A DNA stretch of 9,836 nt from Dehalococcoidia bacterium (GCA_030621105.1 JAUXIH010000031.1:1-9836); one strand, 5' to 3'. Counted from the first letter of the stretch, positions 1 to 6,480 are shown. The notes: generated by a model from the sequence alone, not told the origin. Numbers and translations are program-made.

Positions 1-348
1 GAGGCTACCAGGCAAGAATATGAGAACGCTAAAGTGGCAGTCCAGGAGCAGCTCAAGATGGGTCGTGATGAGGGACAAGCTGTAATTGCTCAGGCGACAC
101 AGGCTGGGAGCAGGCTCAAGGAGGAGGCAAGGGGGGAGGCGAGGAAGGAAGCTCAGGTTATTGTGGAGCGGACTCGGGTCGAATTACAGCGTGAGCGGGA
201 CCAGATAGTTGATGATTTGCGCCGTGAGTTTGTGGATACTGCTATCCTGGCTGCGGGCAAAGTGATAAGAGAGACGCTGGATGAGAAGAAGCATAGAGAG
301 CTAATTGAAGAAGTGTTACAAGAGAGTGCTGCTTTGAGGAGTAAATAG
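1..348 (+). CDS. atpF: F-type ATP synthase subunit b (atpF), 5'-truncated by the window edge
   Basis: The reading frame is open from base 1, so the gene enters from the left; 115 C-terminal residues remain before a TAG stop. The visible part is a long, highly charged helix rich in Glu, Lys, Arg, Ala and Gln with no hydrophobic segment. This fits the cytoplasmic stalk of subunit b, the peripheral stator arm linking the membrane a/c-ring sector to the F1 head through delta. The usual protein is about 160-170 residues, so the missing part is the N-terminal membrane anchor and first stalk turns. An internal GTG at base 34 is in frame but is not the start, since coding continues upstream. It is followed 10 bases later by atpH, and the AGGAG ribosome site of atpH overlaps this stop codon. 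Identity rests on operon position plus the helix pattern; b subunits are poorly conserved in sequence. Confidence 0.93.
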   Translation, partial: EATRQEYENAKVAVQEQLKMGRDEGQAVIAQATQAGSRLKEEARGEARKEAQVIVERTRVELQRERDQIVDDLRREFVDTAILAAGKVIRETLDEKKHRELIEEVLQESAALRSK

Positions 349-358
349 GAGTTAACTG

Positions 359-895
359 ATGCCGCGAGGAGTTTCGGGCAGGCGATATGCTCAGGCTGCC
401 TTTGATCTGGCTATGGAGAAAAATGAGCTGGACAGCTGGCAGAAAAGCCTGACGAAAGCTGCCGATCTCAGCAAGGATAGGAAACTTATGGAATTGCTGG
501 AGAATCCCAAGCTTCCCTTTGAATTCAAGCAGGGGATATTGAAAAAACAATTGAAGGGGATAAATCCCCTTGCGTTAAATTTAGTGGGACTTCTTATGGC
601 CAGGGGAGGGTTGAAAAGCGTTGGGGATATTTCCAGGGAATACGATAATTTATTAGGCGCTCATCGTGGTGTTAGCCATGCTGCTGTGCTTACCGCCATA
701 GCTTTGGATAGTGGTACTAAGAAGGGGATGGCAGCTAGAATCGAGAAGGTTCTTGGGGGGGAGGTGGTTATTGATGCGCAGGTGGACCCGGCGATGATCG
801 GAGGAATGCGTGCCAAGGTGGGGGATATGCTCATCGATGGCAGTATAAGCAGCAGGTTGGAGTCTTTGAGGAATAGCCTGGCTGAAAGTAAATAG
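359..895 (+). CDS. atpH: F-type ATP synthase subunit delta (atpH)
   Basis: Encodes 178 residues, the normal length for delta (OSCP homologue), which caps the top of the F1 alpha3-beta3 head and ties it to subunit b as part of the stator. Family marks are the N-terminal start with RYAQAAFDLA, the helical N-terminal domain (about residues 1-105), and the C-terminal block around residues 147-170 with IGGMRAKVGDMLIDGSISSR, which matches the conserved GG-hxhxhGdxhhDGSh-xRL signature. The ATG start is preceded by AGGAG (347-351) with 7 bases of spacing. It lies in the classical order between atpF and atpA. Nothing appears broken or unusual. Function is inferred from family and context; the C-terminal signature makes the call secure. 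Confidence 0.96.
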   Translation: MPRGVSGRRYAQAAFDLAMEKNELDSWQKSLTKAADLSKDRKLMELLENPKLPFEFKQGILKKQLKGINPLALNLVGLLMARGGLKSVGDISREYDNLLGAHRGVSHAAVLTAIALDSGTKKGMAARIEKVLGGEVVIDAQVDPAMIGGMRAKVGDMLIDGSISSRLESLRNSLAESK

Positions 896-913
896 ATAGA
901 TTTAGGGGGGCAA

Positions 914-2425
914 ATGGCAACTAGAGGACAAGATATAGTTTCGGTGCTTAAGGAAGAAATTGAACACTTTGGTGTTACCGTTGCTGTAGCCAATGTCGGC
1001 ACAGTGGTAGAGGTGGGTGATGGTATCGCTCACATTCATGGGCTCAGTAGCGCTAAATACAATGAGATGCTGGAATTTCCTCATGATATCATGGGAGTGG
1101 CCCTGAACCTGGAGGAAGATAATGTCGGTGCGGTTATCATGGGAGACTGTACCCTCATTAAGGAGGGGGATGAGGTCCGGGCGACCGGCAGAGTTATTGA
1201 AGTTCCCGTGGGAGATGCTCTTATTGGTCGTGTGGTTGACCCCCTGGGGCGTCCTGTTGATGACAAAGGGCCTATCAAGACGGAGAAAACGCGACCGATA
1301 GAGAGGGTGGCTCCTGGTGTTGTGGAGCGTGCTCCGGTGAATGTACCGGTACACACGGGGATTAAGGCTGTTGATAGCATGATTCCTATTGGCCGGGGTC
1401 AACGTGAGCTCATTATTGGGGATCGCTTCACAGGAAAGTCGGCCATCGCCATTGATAGCATAATTGCCCAAAAGGGAGGAGACCTTATCTGTATATATGT
1501 TGCCGTTGGGCAGAAGACATCCAAGGTGGCACAGGTGGTGGCTACATTGGAGAAATATGGTGCTATGGAGCATACCATTGTTGTTGTTGCCGGTGCTTCA
1601 GACCCGGCCCCTTTGCAATATATTGCACCTTATTCTGGTTGTGCCATGGGCGAGGAATTTATGGAGCAGGGCAAGGATGTCTTAATTGTCTATGATGACC
1701 TGTATAAACATGCCTGGGCTTATCGTCAACTCTCCCTGTTGTTACGCCGTCCCCCGGGCAGAGAAGCTTATCCCGGGGATGTGTTCTATCTCCACAGTCG
1801 TTTACTGGAGAGAGCTGCCAAGCTATCTCCTGAACGAGGAGGTGGTTCGCTCACTGCTTTGCCTATCATTGAGACTCAGGCGGGAGATATGTCAGCCTAT
1901 ATTCCCACGAATGTAATTTCCATCACTGATGGACAGATTTATCTTGAGCCTGATTTATTTAATGCTGGCATCCGACCAGCAATCAATGTCGGTTTATCGG
2001 TATCTCGTGTAGGAGGTTCAGCGCAGCGCAAGGCTACCAGACAAGTAGCGGGGACCCTGAGGCTGGAGTTAGCCCAGTTCCGTGAACTCCAGGCCTTTGC
2101 CCAGTTTGGTGCCGCTGACCTGGATAAGGCTACCAGGGGACAACTGGAGCGGGGTAGACGTATCACTGAGGTATTGAAGCAGCCGCAGTATTCTCCCATG
2201 TCATTGGGGCGGGAAGTTATGATTCTTTATGCCGTGACCAATGGCTACCTCGATGAGGTGCCCGTGGACAAGATTGTTGCCTGTGAGCAGAATTTTCATG
2301 AGTTTATGAAAAGCAGTCATCCTGATATTGAACAAAGGCTCAACACTGAACATGAGATGAAACCTGAGGTCGAGGAAGCTCTGAAGGGGGCACTCACAGA
2401 ATTTAAACAGACCGCTAATTATTAG
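914..2425 (+). CDS. atpA: F-type ATP synthase subunit alpha (atpA)
   Basis: Encodes 503 residues, full length. Alpha forms the F1 head with beta, carries the three non-catalytic nucleotide sites and donates the arginine finger to the catalytic sites. Seen in order: N-terminal beta-barrel (about 25-95), P-loop GDRFTGKS at 169-176, the segment VYDDLYKHAWAYRQ (259-272), LLRRPPGREAYPGDVFYLHS (277-295, near-invariant in the family) and SVSRVGG at 362-368, whose Arg365 is the expected finger. The P-loop is odd: most bacterial alphas read GDRQTGKT, so Phe172 replaces Gln and Ser176 replaces Thr; Tyr263 also sits where Ser is usual. Lys175 is kept, so nucleotide binding is probably retained. The start ATG has AGGGGGG only 3 bases upstream (904-910). 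It lies 18 bases after atpH and 2 bases before atpG. Confidence 0.98.
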   Translation: MATRGQDIVSVLKEEIEHFGVTVAVANVGTVVEVGDGIAHIHGLSSAKYNEMLEFPHDIMGVALNLEEDNVGAVIMGDCTLIKEGDEVRATGRVIEVPVGDALIGRVVDPLGRPVDDKGPIKTEKTRPIERVAPGVVERAPVNVPVHTGIKAVDSMIPIGRGQRELIIGDRFTGKSAIAIDSIIAQKGGDLICIYVAVGQKTSKVAQVVATLEKYGAMEHTIVVVAGASDPAPLQYIAPYSGCAMGEEFMEQGKDVLIVYDDLYKHAWAYRQLSLLLRRPPGREAYPGDVFYLHSRLLERAAKLSPERGGGSLTALPIIETQAGDMSAYIPTNVISITDGQIYLEPDLFNAGIRPAINVGLSVSRVGGSAQRKATRQVAGTLRLELAQFRELQAFAQFGAADLDKATRGQLERGRRITEVLKQPQYSPMSLGREVMILYAVTNGYLDEVPVDKIVACEQNFHEFMKSSHPDIEQRLNTEHEMKPEVEEALKGALTEFKQTANY

Positions 2426-2427
2426 AT

Positions 2428-3291
2428 ATGGCTAGTATTCAAGTTCTTCGTCGGCGGATACGCAGTATCCAGGGGACTCAGAAGATATGTCGCGCAATGG
2501 AGATGATTGCTACCTCCAAGATGCGTCGTACCCAGGATAAAGCGATAGAGGGAAGGCCTTATTCTGAGAAAATTGGCCAGGTGATTGCTGACCTTGCTGC
2601 ACATCCTCAGGCTGGTGAAGATCTGACTCCTTTATTGCAGAAGAGGGAAGTGGGTAAAATCGGCATAGTTTATTTCACCACTGATCGAGGGCTGTGTGGA
2701 GGTTTAAACGCTAATCTAAATCGAATGATGGCCAGGTTCATCCTGGAGCAGAGCGTGCCAATCAGTGTGGTAACTGTGGGGCACAAGGGGCGAGCATTCA
2801 TGCTGCGGAGTGGGCAGAATATTCGTGCTGAGTTCTCTGGCATTAGTGATCGGCCGACCTTATTAGAAACCTTACCCATATCACGTGTGGTTATAGATGA
2901 CTATGTGAATGGCGAAGTGGATGTGGTGTATATGGTTTATCCTCGTTTTGTCACTACCATGGAGCAATGCCCTGCGATGGATATCTTACTTCCTGTTGAG
3001 GTGGCACAGGCGTCATCATCTTCCTCGGTGGAGTATATCTATGAGCCCGGGCCTGCTGCTGTCTTGAATGAGTTGCTGCCGAGGTATGTCGAGATGAAAA
3101 TATATCATGCCATGCTGGAGCTTATTGCCAGTGAGCAATCAGCGAGAATGGTAGCCATGCGCAATGCCAGTGATAATGCCCAGGATGTAACTGAGGACTT
3201 AACCCTGACGTTGAATAAAGTGCGGCAGGAGATTATTACCAAGGAGATATGTGATATCAGCGGTGGGGCTGAAGCCTTAGCTGGTACTTAG
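2428..3291 (+). CDS. atpG: F-type ATP synthase subunit gamma (atpG)
   Basis: Encodes 287 residues, normal for gamma, the central rotor shaft that turns inside the alpha3-beta3 head and couples the c-ring to catalysis. The N-terminal helix begins MASIQVLRRRIRSIQGTQKI and continues into the conserved AMEMIATSKMRR; the Rossmann-like middle contains DRGLCGGLNANLNR (about 88-101); the C-terminal helix contains MLELIASEQSARMVAMRNAS and then NKVRQEIITKEI, the part of the shaft deep in the head. The ATG lies only 2 bases after the atpA stop and has no recognisable Shine-Dalgarno sequence in the 20 bases before it, so translation is probably coupled to atpA termination. The stop is TAG. No anomalies in conserved residues were noticed. 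Confidence 0.97.
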   Translation: MASIQVLRRRIRSIQGTQKICRAMEMIATSKMRRTQDKAIEGRPYSEKIGQVIADLAAHPQAGEDLTPLLQKREVGKIGIVYFTTDRGLCGGLNANLNRMMARFILEQSVPISVVTVGHKGRAFMLRSGQNIRAEFSGISDRPTLLETLPISRVVIDDYVNGEVDVVYMVYPRFVTTMEQCPAMDILLPVEVAQASSSSSVEYIYEPGPAAVLNELLPRYVEMKIYHAMLELIASEQSARMVAMRNASDNAQDVTEDLTLTLNKVRQEIITKEICDISGGAEALAGT

Positions 3292-3309
3292 AAGGAGGCT
3301 ATTAATTAG

Positions 3310-4704
3310 ATGGCAAAAGGTAAAGTAGTACAGATTATCGGGACCGTGGTTGATGTGGAATTTCCTCCCGGTGAGTTGCCAGCAATCAACAATGGCATAG
3401 AGATACCGGTGGATGGCAGTAAAATCATTGTTGAGGTTCAGGATCATATTGGTAATAATTGGGTGCGAGGAGTTGCTTTAACTACCACAGATGGCTTGGC
3501 CAGAGGAGCTGAGGCGATAGATATGGGCGGCCCGATCAGTGTACCTGTGGGGCGGTCAGTCCTGGGACGGTTATTTAATGTCTTTGGCGAGCCTATAGAT
3601 AACTTAGGTGAGGTGAAGACAGAACAGAAGTATCCTATCCATCGTCCTCCACCATCATTTGCAGAGCAGGAAACATCACCGCAAATACTGGAGACTGGAA
3701 TTAAGGTTATGGACCTGGTTACTCCCTTTGCCCGTGGAGGTAAGATTGGTGCCTATGGGGGAGCTGGCGTTGGAAAGACGGTTATCATCATGGAGCTCAT
3801 TCGTAATATAGCTGCTGAGCATGGAGGGTTTTCTGTCTTTGCTGGCGTGGGAGAGAGATCGCGTGAGGGAAATGACCTGTGGCTGGAGATGAAAGAATCG
3901 GGAGTTCTGGACAGAACGGTGATGGTCTTTGGCCAAATGAATGAAAGTCCTGGTGTTCGCGCCCGGGTGGGGTTGACAGGAGTAACCATGGCGGAGTACT
4001 TCCGTGACGAGGAGGGGCAGGATGTCCTGTTGTTTATTGACAACATTTATCGCTATGTTCTCGCCAACATGGAGTTATCCGCTCTTCTGGGGCGCATGCC
4101 ATCGGCGGTAGGATATCAGCCAACCCTGGGGACGGATGTAGGAGAGTTGGAAGAGAGAATTACCACCACGAAAAAGGGGTCAATCACATCCTTCCAGGCG
4201 ATTTATGTTCCTGCTGATGATTATACTGACCCTGGCATAGTTGCCACATATGGCCATCTTGATGCTGTTGTTGCGCTGGAGCGCTCTATTGCTGAACTGG
4301 GCATTTATCCTGCAGTTGACCCACTGACATCTACATCTCGAATGCTTGATCCCGCCATTGTGGGCGAGGAACATTATGCGGTGGCTCGAGGAATACAGCG
4401 AACGCTGCAGCGCTATAAAGAATTACAGGATATCATTGCCATTTTGGGAATGGAAGAGTTGTCTGAGGAGGACAAGCTTACTGTGAACCGTGCTCGCCGT
4501 ATACAGAGATTTTGTTCCCAGCCATTTCACGTAGCGGAACACTTCACTGGTAGCCCGGGGAAGTATGTATCCATTAAAGAGACAGTGCGTGGCTTTAAGG
4601 AGATATTAGAAGGTAAACATGATGATCTCCCCGAAGCCGCTTTTTATCTGGTGGGCAACATTGATGAAGCAGTGGAGAAGGCCAAGACGCTGAAGGGGAA
4701 ATAG
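3310..4704 (+). CDS. atpD: F-type ATP synthase subunit beta (atpD)
   Basis: Encodes 464 residues, full length. Beta is the catalytic subunit making or hydrolysing ATP at the alpha/beta interface. Visible: Walker A GGAGVGKT (150-157, Lys156), GVGERSREGND (179-189, with catalytic Glu182 and Arg183), Walker B LLFIDN ending at Asp244-Asn245, ALLGRMPSAVGYQPT (258-272), catch loop VPADDYTDP (300-308), and IYPAVDP (332-338, Tyr333 of the adenine pocket). The lever motif normally written DELSEED reads EELSEED (382-388). Also unusual are residues 308-319, PGIVATYGHLDA, where most bacteria have a near-fixed PxPATTFAHLDA, and ANMELSALL (252-260) for AGxEVSALL. All chemistry residues are intact, so it should be active. 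A strong AAGGAGG lies 11 bases before the ATG. The TAG stop shares its last base with the GTG start of atpC. Confidence 0.98.
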   Translation: MAKGKVVQIIGTVVDVEFPPGELPAINNGIEIPVDGSKIIVEVQDHIGNNWVRGVALTTTDGLARGAEAIDMGGPISVPVGRSVLGRLFNVFGEPIDNLGEVKTEQKYPIHRPPPSFAEQETSPQILETGIKVMDLVTPFARGGKIGAYGGAGVGKTVIIMELIRNIAAEHGGFSVFAGVGERSREGNDLWLEMKESGVLDRTVMVFGQMNESPGVRARVGLTGVTMAEYFRDEEGQDVLLFIDNIYRYVLANMELSALLGRMPSAVGYQPTLGTDVGELEERITTTKKGSITSFQAIYVPADDYTDPGIVATYGHLDAVVALERSIAELGIYPAVDPLTSTSRMLDPAIVGEEHYAVARGIQRTLQRYKELQDIIAILGMEELSEEDKLTVNRARRIQRFCSQPFHVAEHFTGSPGKYVSIKETVRGFKEILEGKHDDLPEAAFYLVGNIDEAVEKAKTLKGK

Positions 4705-5141
4705 TGGCTACTATAAAGCTGGAAATAGTTACTGCGGAGAAGGTTGTTTACTCTGACGATGTCAGTGAGGTAGTTGCCTGGGGAATCGAGGGGCAGATGG
4801 GTATTCTTCCTCATCATGCTCCATTGGCAACGATACTTCGACCGGGAGATTTGCTCATCAAGAAGGGAAATGAGGAAGAGTATTTTTTCGCCAGCGGAGG
4901 CTTTCTCGAGGTGACTGCTGATAAAATAATTATACTGGCTGATACTTGTGAACGTGCTGAGGAGATAGATGTCGCTCGTGCGGAAGAAGCCAAGCGTCGT
5001 GCGGAAGTTACCATCAAGGAGCAACCATCCAATGTTGATATGGCAGCTACTGAAGCTGCTCTGCGACGATCTTTAGTCAGGTTAAAAGTAGCAGAGAAAA
5101 GGCACCGCAGACATCCTGGAACTGGGCGCAGTTCCACATAA
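4704..5141 (+). CDS. atpC: F-type ATP synthase subunit epsilon (atpC)
   Basis: Encodes 145 residues, slightly long for epsilon, which sits at the foot of gamma against the c-ring and can inhibit ATP hydrolysis through its C-terminal helices. The N-terminal beta-sandwich (about 1-86) contains GIEGQMGILPHHAPLATIL, the hallmark of the family, and ASGGFLEV; the C-terminal helical hairpin runs about 88-132. The last dozen residues (RHRRHPGTGRSST) are basic and helix-breaking, an unusual tail encoded partly by a perfect 8-bp inverted repeat. The start is GTG at 4704, sharing one base with the atpD stop and preceded by AAGGGG with 5 bases spacing, so expression is likely coupled to atpD. Stop is TAA, unlike the TAG of the five genes upstream. 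It is the last gene of the operon. Confidence 0.96.
   Translation: MATIKLEIVTAEKVVYSDDVSEVVAWGIEGQMGILPHHAPLATILRPGDLLIKKGNEEEYFFASGGFLEVTADKIIILADTCERAEEIDVARAEEAKRRAEVTIKEQPSNVDMAATEAALRRSLVRLKVAEKRHRRHPGTGRSST
5117..5136. terminator. 8-bp inverted repeat at the end of atpC, possible RNA hairpin
   Basis: TGGAACTG (5117-5124) and CAGTTCCA (5129-5136) are perfect inverted repeats around a 4-base loop GGCG. The repeat ends 2 bases before the atpC stop codon, so it is inside the coding sequence. No T-run follows on either strand, so it is not a standard intrinsic terminator. It could slow or protect the 3' end of the atp mRNA, or help end convergent transcripts together with the second hairpin just downstream. 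The structure is seen directly; its role is inferred. Confidence 0.4.
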
Positions 5142-5145
5142 GTTC

Positions 5146-5169
5146 ACGCGGGTTGTAGCGTTTCCGCGT
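5146..5169. terminator. 6-bp inverted repeat in the atpC/khpA convergent junction
   Basis: ACGCGG (5146-5151) pairs perfectly with CCGCGT (5164-5169) around a 12-base loop; a G-T pair could extend the stem inward. It fills nearly all of the 28 bases between the atpC stop and the khpA stop, and touches the khpA stop codon. On the + strand only three T residues follow (5169-5171), and none on the other strand, so it is a weak candidate for a bidirectional terminator. Position between convergent genes is the main support. Confidence 0.35.
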
Positions 5170-5397
5170 TTAGATTATCTCTAACTTTACCTGGGTTTCT
5201 GCTCTGGCAGCTTTGACACGAAGTATAGTGCGCATTGCCTCAGCTACACGTCCCTGTTTACCAATGACTCGACCCTTGTCGTCAGGGGCTACCTCAAGCT
5301 TAAGTATCAGTCCCCTTTCGTCGGTCTCCTCAGTGATGCTGACCTTGTCTGGCTCGGCCACAATGGATTTAACGATGTATTCTATGAGTTCCTTCAT
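5170..5397 (-). CDS. khpA: KH-domain RNA-binding protein KhpA
   Basis: Encodes 75 residues, the usual size for the KhpA/YlqC family of single-KH RNA-binding proteins, which partner KhpB in some Gram-positive bacteria and affect small RNAs and cell division genes. The start MKELIEYIVKSIV, the central LEVAPDDKGRVIGKQGR and the following helix AEAMRTILRVKA are typical; the RNA-binding GxxG loop is GKQG at residues 46-49. The ATG at 5397 has AAGGAG 5 bases upstream (5408-5403). It lies 22 bases downstream of rpsP, the standard pairing, and is very likely transcribed from the rpsP promoter. The rimM, trmD and rplS genes that often follow this pair are not here: the gene runs straight into the converging end of atpC. 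Confidence 0.92.
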   Translation of the reverse strand: MKELIEYIVKSIVAEPDKVSITEETDERGLILKLEVAPDDKGRVIGKQGRVAEAMRTILRVKAARAETQVKLEII

Positions 5398-5419
5398 TTC
5401 TTCTCCTTGCTGGTTGGAT

Positions 5420-5692
5420 TTAGCTTAAGGCCTTCTTCTTCTGCTCAAATTTCTCCAGGATGCCCTGTTGACCCAGCAGGCTGCGAACAGTGTCTGTGGC
5501 TTGAGCTCCTTGGGTAAGCCAGTTCAGAGCCTTTTCCTCATTGATGTCAACATGGGCGGGATTGGCCAGGGGATCATAGTGACCAATAACCTCAATAAAC
5601 CTGCCATCCCGCGGTGAGCGACTGTCAGCTACAACTATCCGGTAAGCGGGTTTGTGAATAGCTCCTACTCTGCGTAATCTAATCTTAACCAA
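5420..5692 (-). CDS. rpsP: 30S ribosomal protein S16 (rpsP), TTG start
   Basis: Encodes 90 residues, normal for S16, an early-assembling protein of the small ribosomal subunit bound to the 5' domain of 16S rRNA. The start MVKIRLRRVGAIHKPAYRIV and the segment DSRSPRDGRFIEVIGHYDP are diagnostic; the C-terminal tail (QGAQATDTVRSLLGQQG) is also typical. The start codon is TTG at 5692. The frame meets a TAA only four codons upstream (5704-5702) and contains no ATG or GTG in between, and the family begins M-V-K-I, so TTG is the only reasonable start. An ATG at 5700 is out of frame. No Shine-Dalgarno sequence precedes the TTG; instead a -10 box lies 8 bases upstream, suggesting a leaderless mRNA. 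Cotranscribed with khpA. Confidence 0.95.
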   Translation of the reverse strand: MVKIRLRRVGAIHKPAYRIVVADSRSPRDGRFIEVIGHYDPLANPAHVDINEEKALNWLTQGAQATDTVRSLLGQQGILEKFEQKKKALS

Positions 5693-5700
5693 GGTGGCAT

Positions 5701-5729
5701 ATTATCGCTTAACTGTAGGTACTTGTCAA
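5701..5729 (-). promoter_or_regulatory. Sigma-70-type promoter for rpsP-khpA
   Basis: Read on the - strand, a perfect -35 box TTGACA (5729-5724) is followed after exactly 17 bases by GATAAT (5706-5701), one base from the consensus TATAAT. Transcription would be expected to begin about 5-7 bases further on, near A5695, leaving only about 3 bases before the TTG start of rpsP at 5692. The boxes are seen directly; the start point is inferred from the normal promoter geometry. The strength matches the need for high ribosomal protein expression. Confidence 0.8.
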
Positions 5730-5741
5730 CGGCTTGATTGT

Positions 5742-5770
5742 TTGGGTATGCTACGAGGATAGTTTATAAT
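5742..5770 (+). promoter_or_regulatory. Promoter for the nfi-prfB operon
   Basis: A perfect -10 box TATAAT lies at 5765-5770. Seventeen bases upstream is TTGGGT (5742-5747), which keeps only the TTG of a -35 box, so this promoter may be weaker than the one facing rpsP. The expected start of transcription is about 5776-5778, directly against the ATG of nfi at 5779. The region 5730-5741 between the two -35 boxes is only 12 bases, so the two divergent promoters are packed back to back. It probably also serves prfB and the genes after it. Confidence 0.6.
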
Positions 5771-5778
5771 TCGGCGGA

Positions 5779-6480
5779 ATGCAGGTACACCAATTACACC
5801 GCTGGGACATGTCATACACTGAGGCGAAACAAGTCCAGTCGAGTTTGGCCCGGAAGGTGATAATGGAGGGAGAGGATATTGCCCCTCATCTCATTGCGGG
5901 TGTGGATATCTCTACCCATGGGCCCCAGGGCATGGCGCAGGCAGCAGTAGTAGTACTCGACTATCCGTCTCTTAAATTAGTCGAGGTGGCAACCAGTCAG
6001 GCCATACCTGCTATACCTTATATCCCGGGTCTGTTATCCTTTCGTGAATGTCCGTTGATTTTGGCAGCGTGTGAGAAGATAGTGAATATTCCTGATATCA
6101 TGCTGGTTGATGGCCAGGGAGTGGCTCATCCCAGGAGGTTTGGCCTGGCGTCTCACCTGGGGCTTTTTTTGGATATTCCCACCGTGGGATGCGCCAAGTC
6201 CATCCTTTGTGGCCATCATGGAGTTCTGGCTGAGGAGACTGGGGCACATGCCGATTTAATTGATAATGGCGAGCTTATTGGAGCAGCTTTGAAAACCAGG
6301 GCGAAGGTGAAGCCGATATATGTATCTGTGGGGCACAAGATCGGCCTGGCCTCCGCTTTATATTGGGTAATGAAAGCCTGTCGTGGCTATCGTCTTCCTG
6401 AACCAACTCGCCTGGCTCACCTTGCCGCCGGCGGCAATTTACCTGTCCAGCATCGGTATCAGCCGGATATATTTCATTAA
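5779..6480 (+). CDS. nfi: Endonuclease V, deoxyinosine 3' endonuclease (nfi)
   Basis: Encodes 233 residues, normal for endonuclease V, which nicks DNA at the second phosphodiester bond 3' to deoxyinosine formed by adenine deamination. The start MQVHQLHRWD closely resembles my recollection of the Thermotoga maritima enzyme, supporting ATG 5779. Catalytic and wedge features are present: Asp43 in IAGVDIS, Tyr81-Ile-Pro-Gly wedge (PYIPG), Glu90 in FRECPL, Asp111 and His117 in VDGQGVAHPR, Lys140 in VGCAKS, and the C-terminal RLPEPTRLAHL. There is no proper ribosome site: GGCGGA abuts the ATG with no usable spacer, and the TATAAT box is only 8 bases upstream, so the message is probably leaderless. 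A later ATG (5809) would remove the conserved LHRWD block and is not favoured. prfB follows after 15 bases. Confidence 0.95.
   Translation: MQVHQLHRWDMSYTEAKQVQSSLARKVIMEGEDIAPHLIAGVDISTHGPQGMAQAAVVVLDYPSLKLVEVATSQAIPAIPYIPGLLSFRECPLILAACEKIVNIPDIMLVDGQGVAHPRRFGLASHLGLFLDIPTVGCAKSILCGHHGVLAEETGAHADLIDNGELIGAALKTRAKVKPIYVSVGHKIGLASALYWVMKACRGYRLPEPTRLAHLAAGGNLPVQHRYQPDIFH

Noticed and set aside
34..348. atpF start at GTG 34
   Set aside because: The frame is open to base 1 with stalk-like coding sequence before this codon, and the membrane anchor is still missing, so the gene begins outside the window.
902..1573. Long antisense ORF (223 codons) opposite atpA
   Set aside because: It lies entirely against a highly conserved gene, has no family-like composition and no ribosome site that I could see; it is a reading-frame shadow.
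2030..2137. Repeated AAGGCTACCAG (2030s and 2120s), similar to bases 2-12
   Set aside because: Short, coding in different contexts, with no regular spacing; it looks like chance codon reuse and not a repeat element.
5809..6480. Later nfi start at ATG 5809
   Set aside because: It would leave a conventional leader, but removes the conserved LHRWD block that belongs to endonuclease V, and no SD precedes it.
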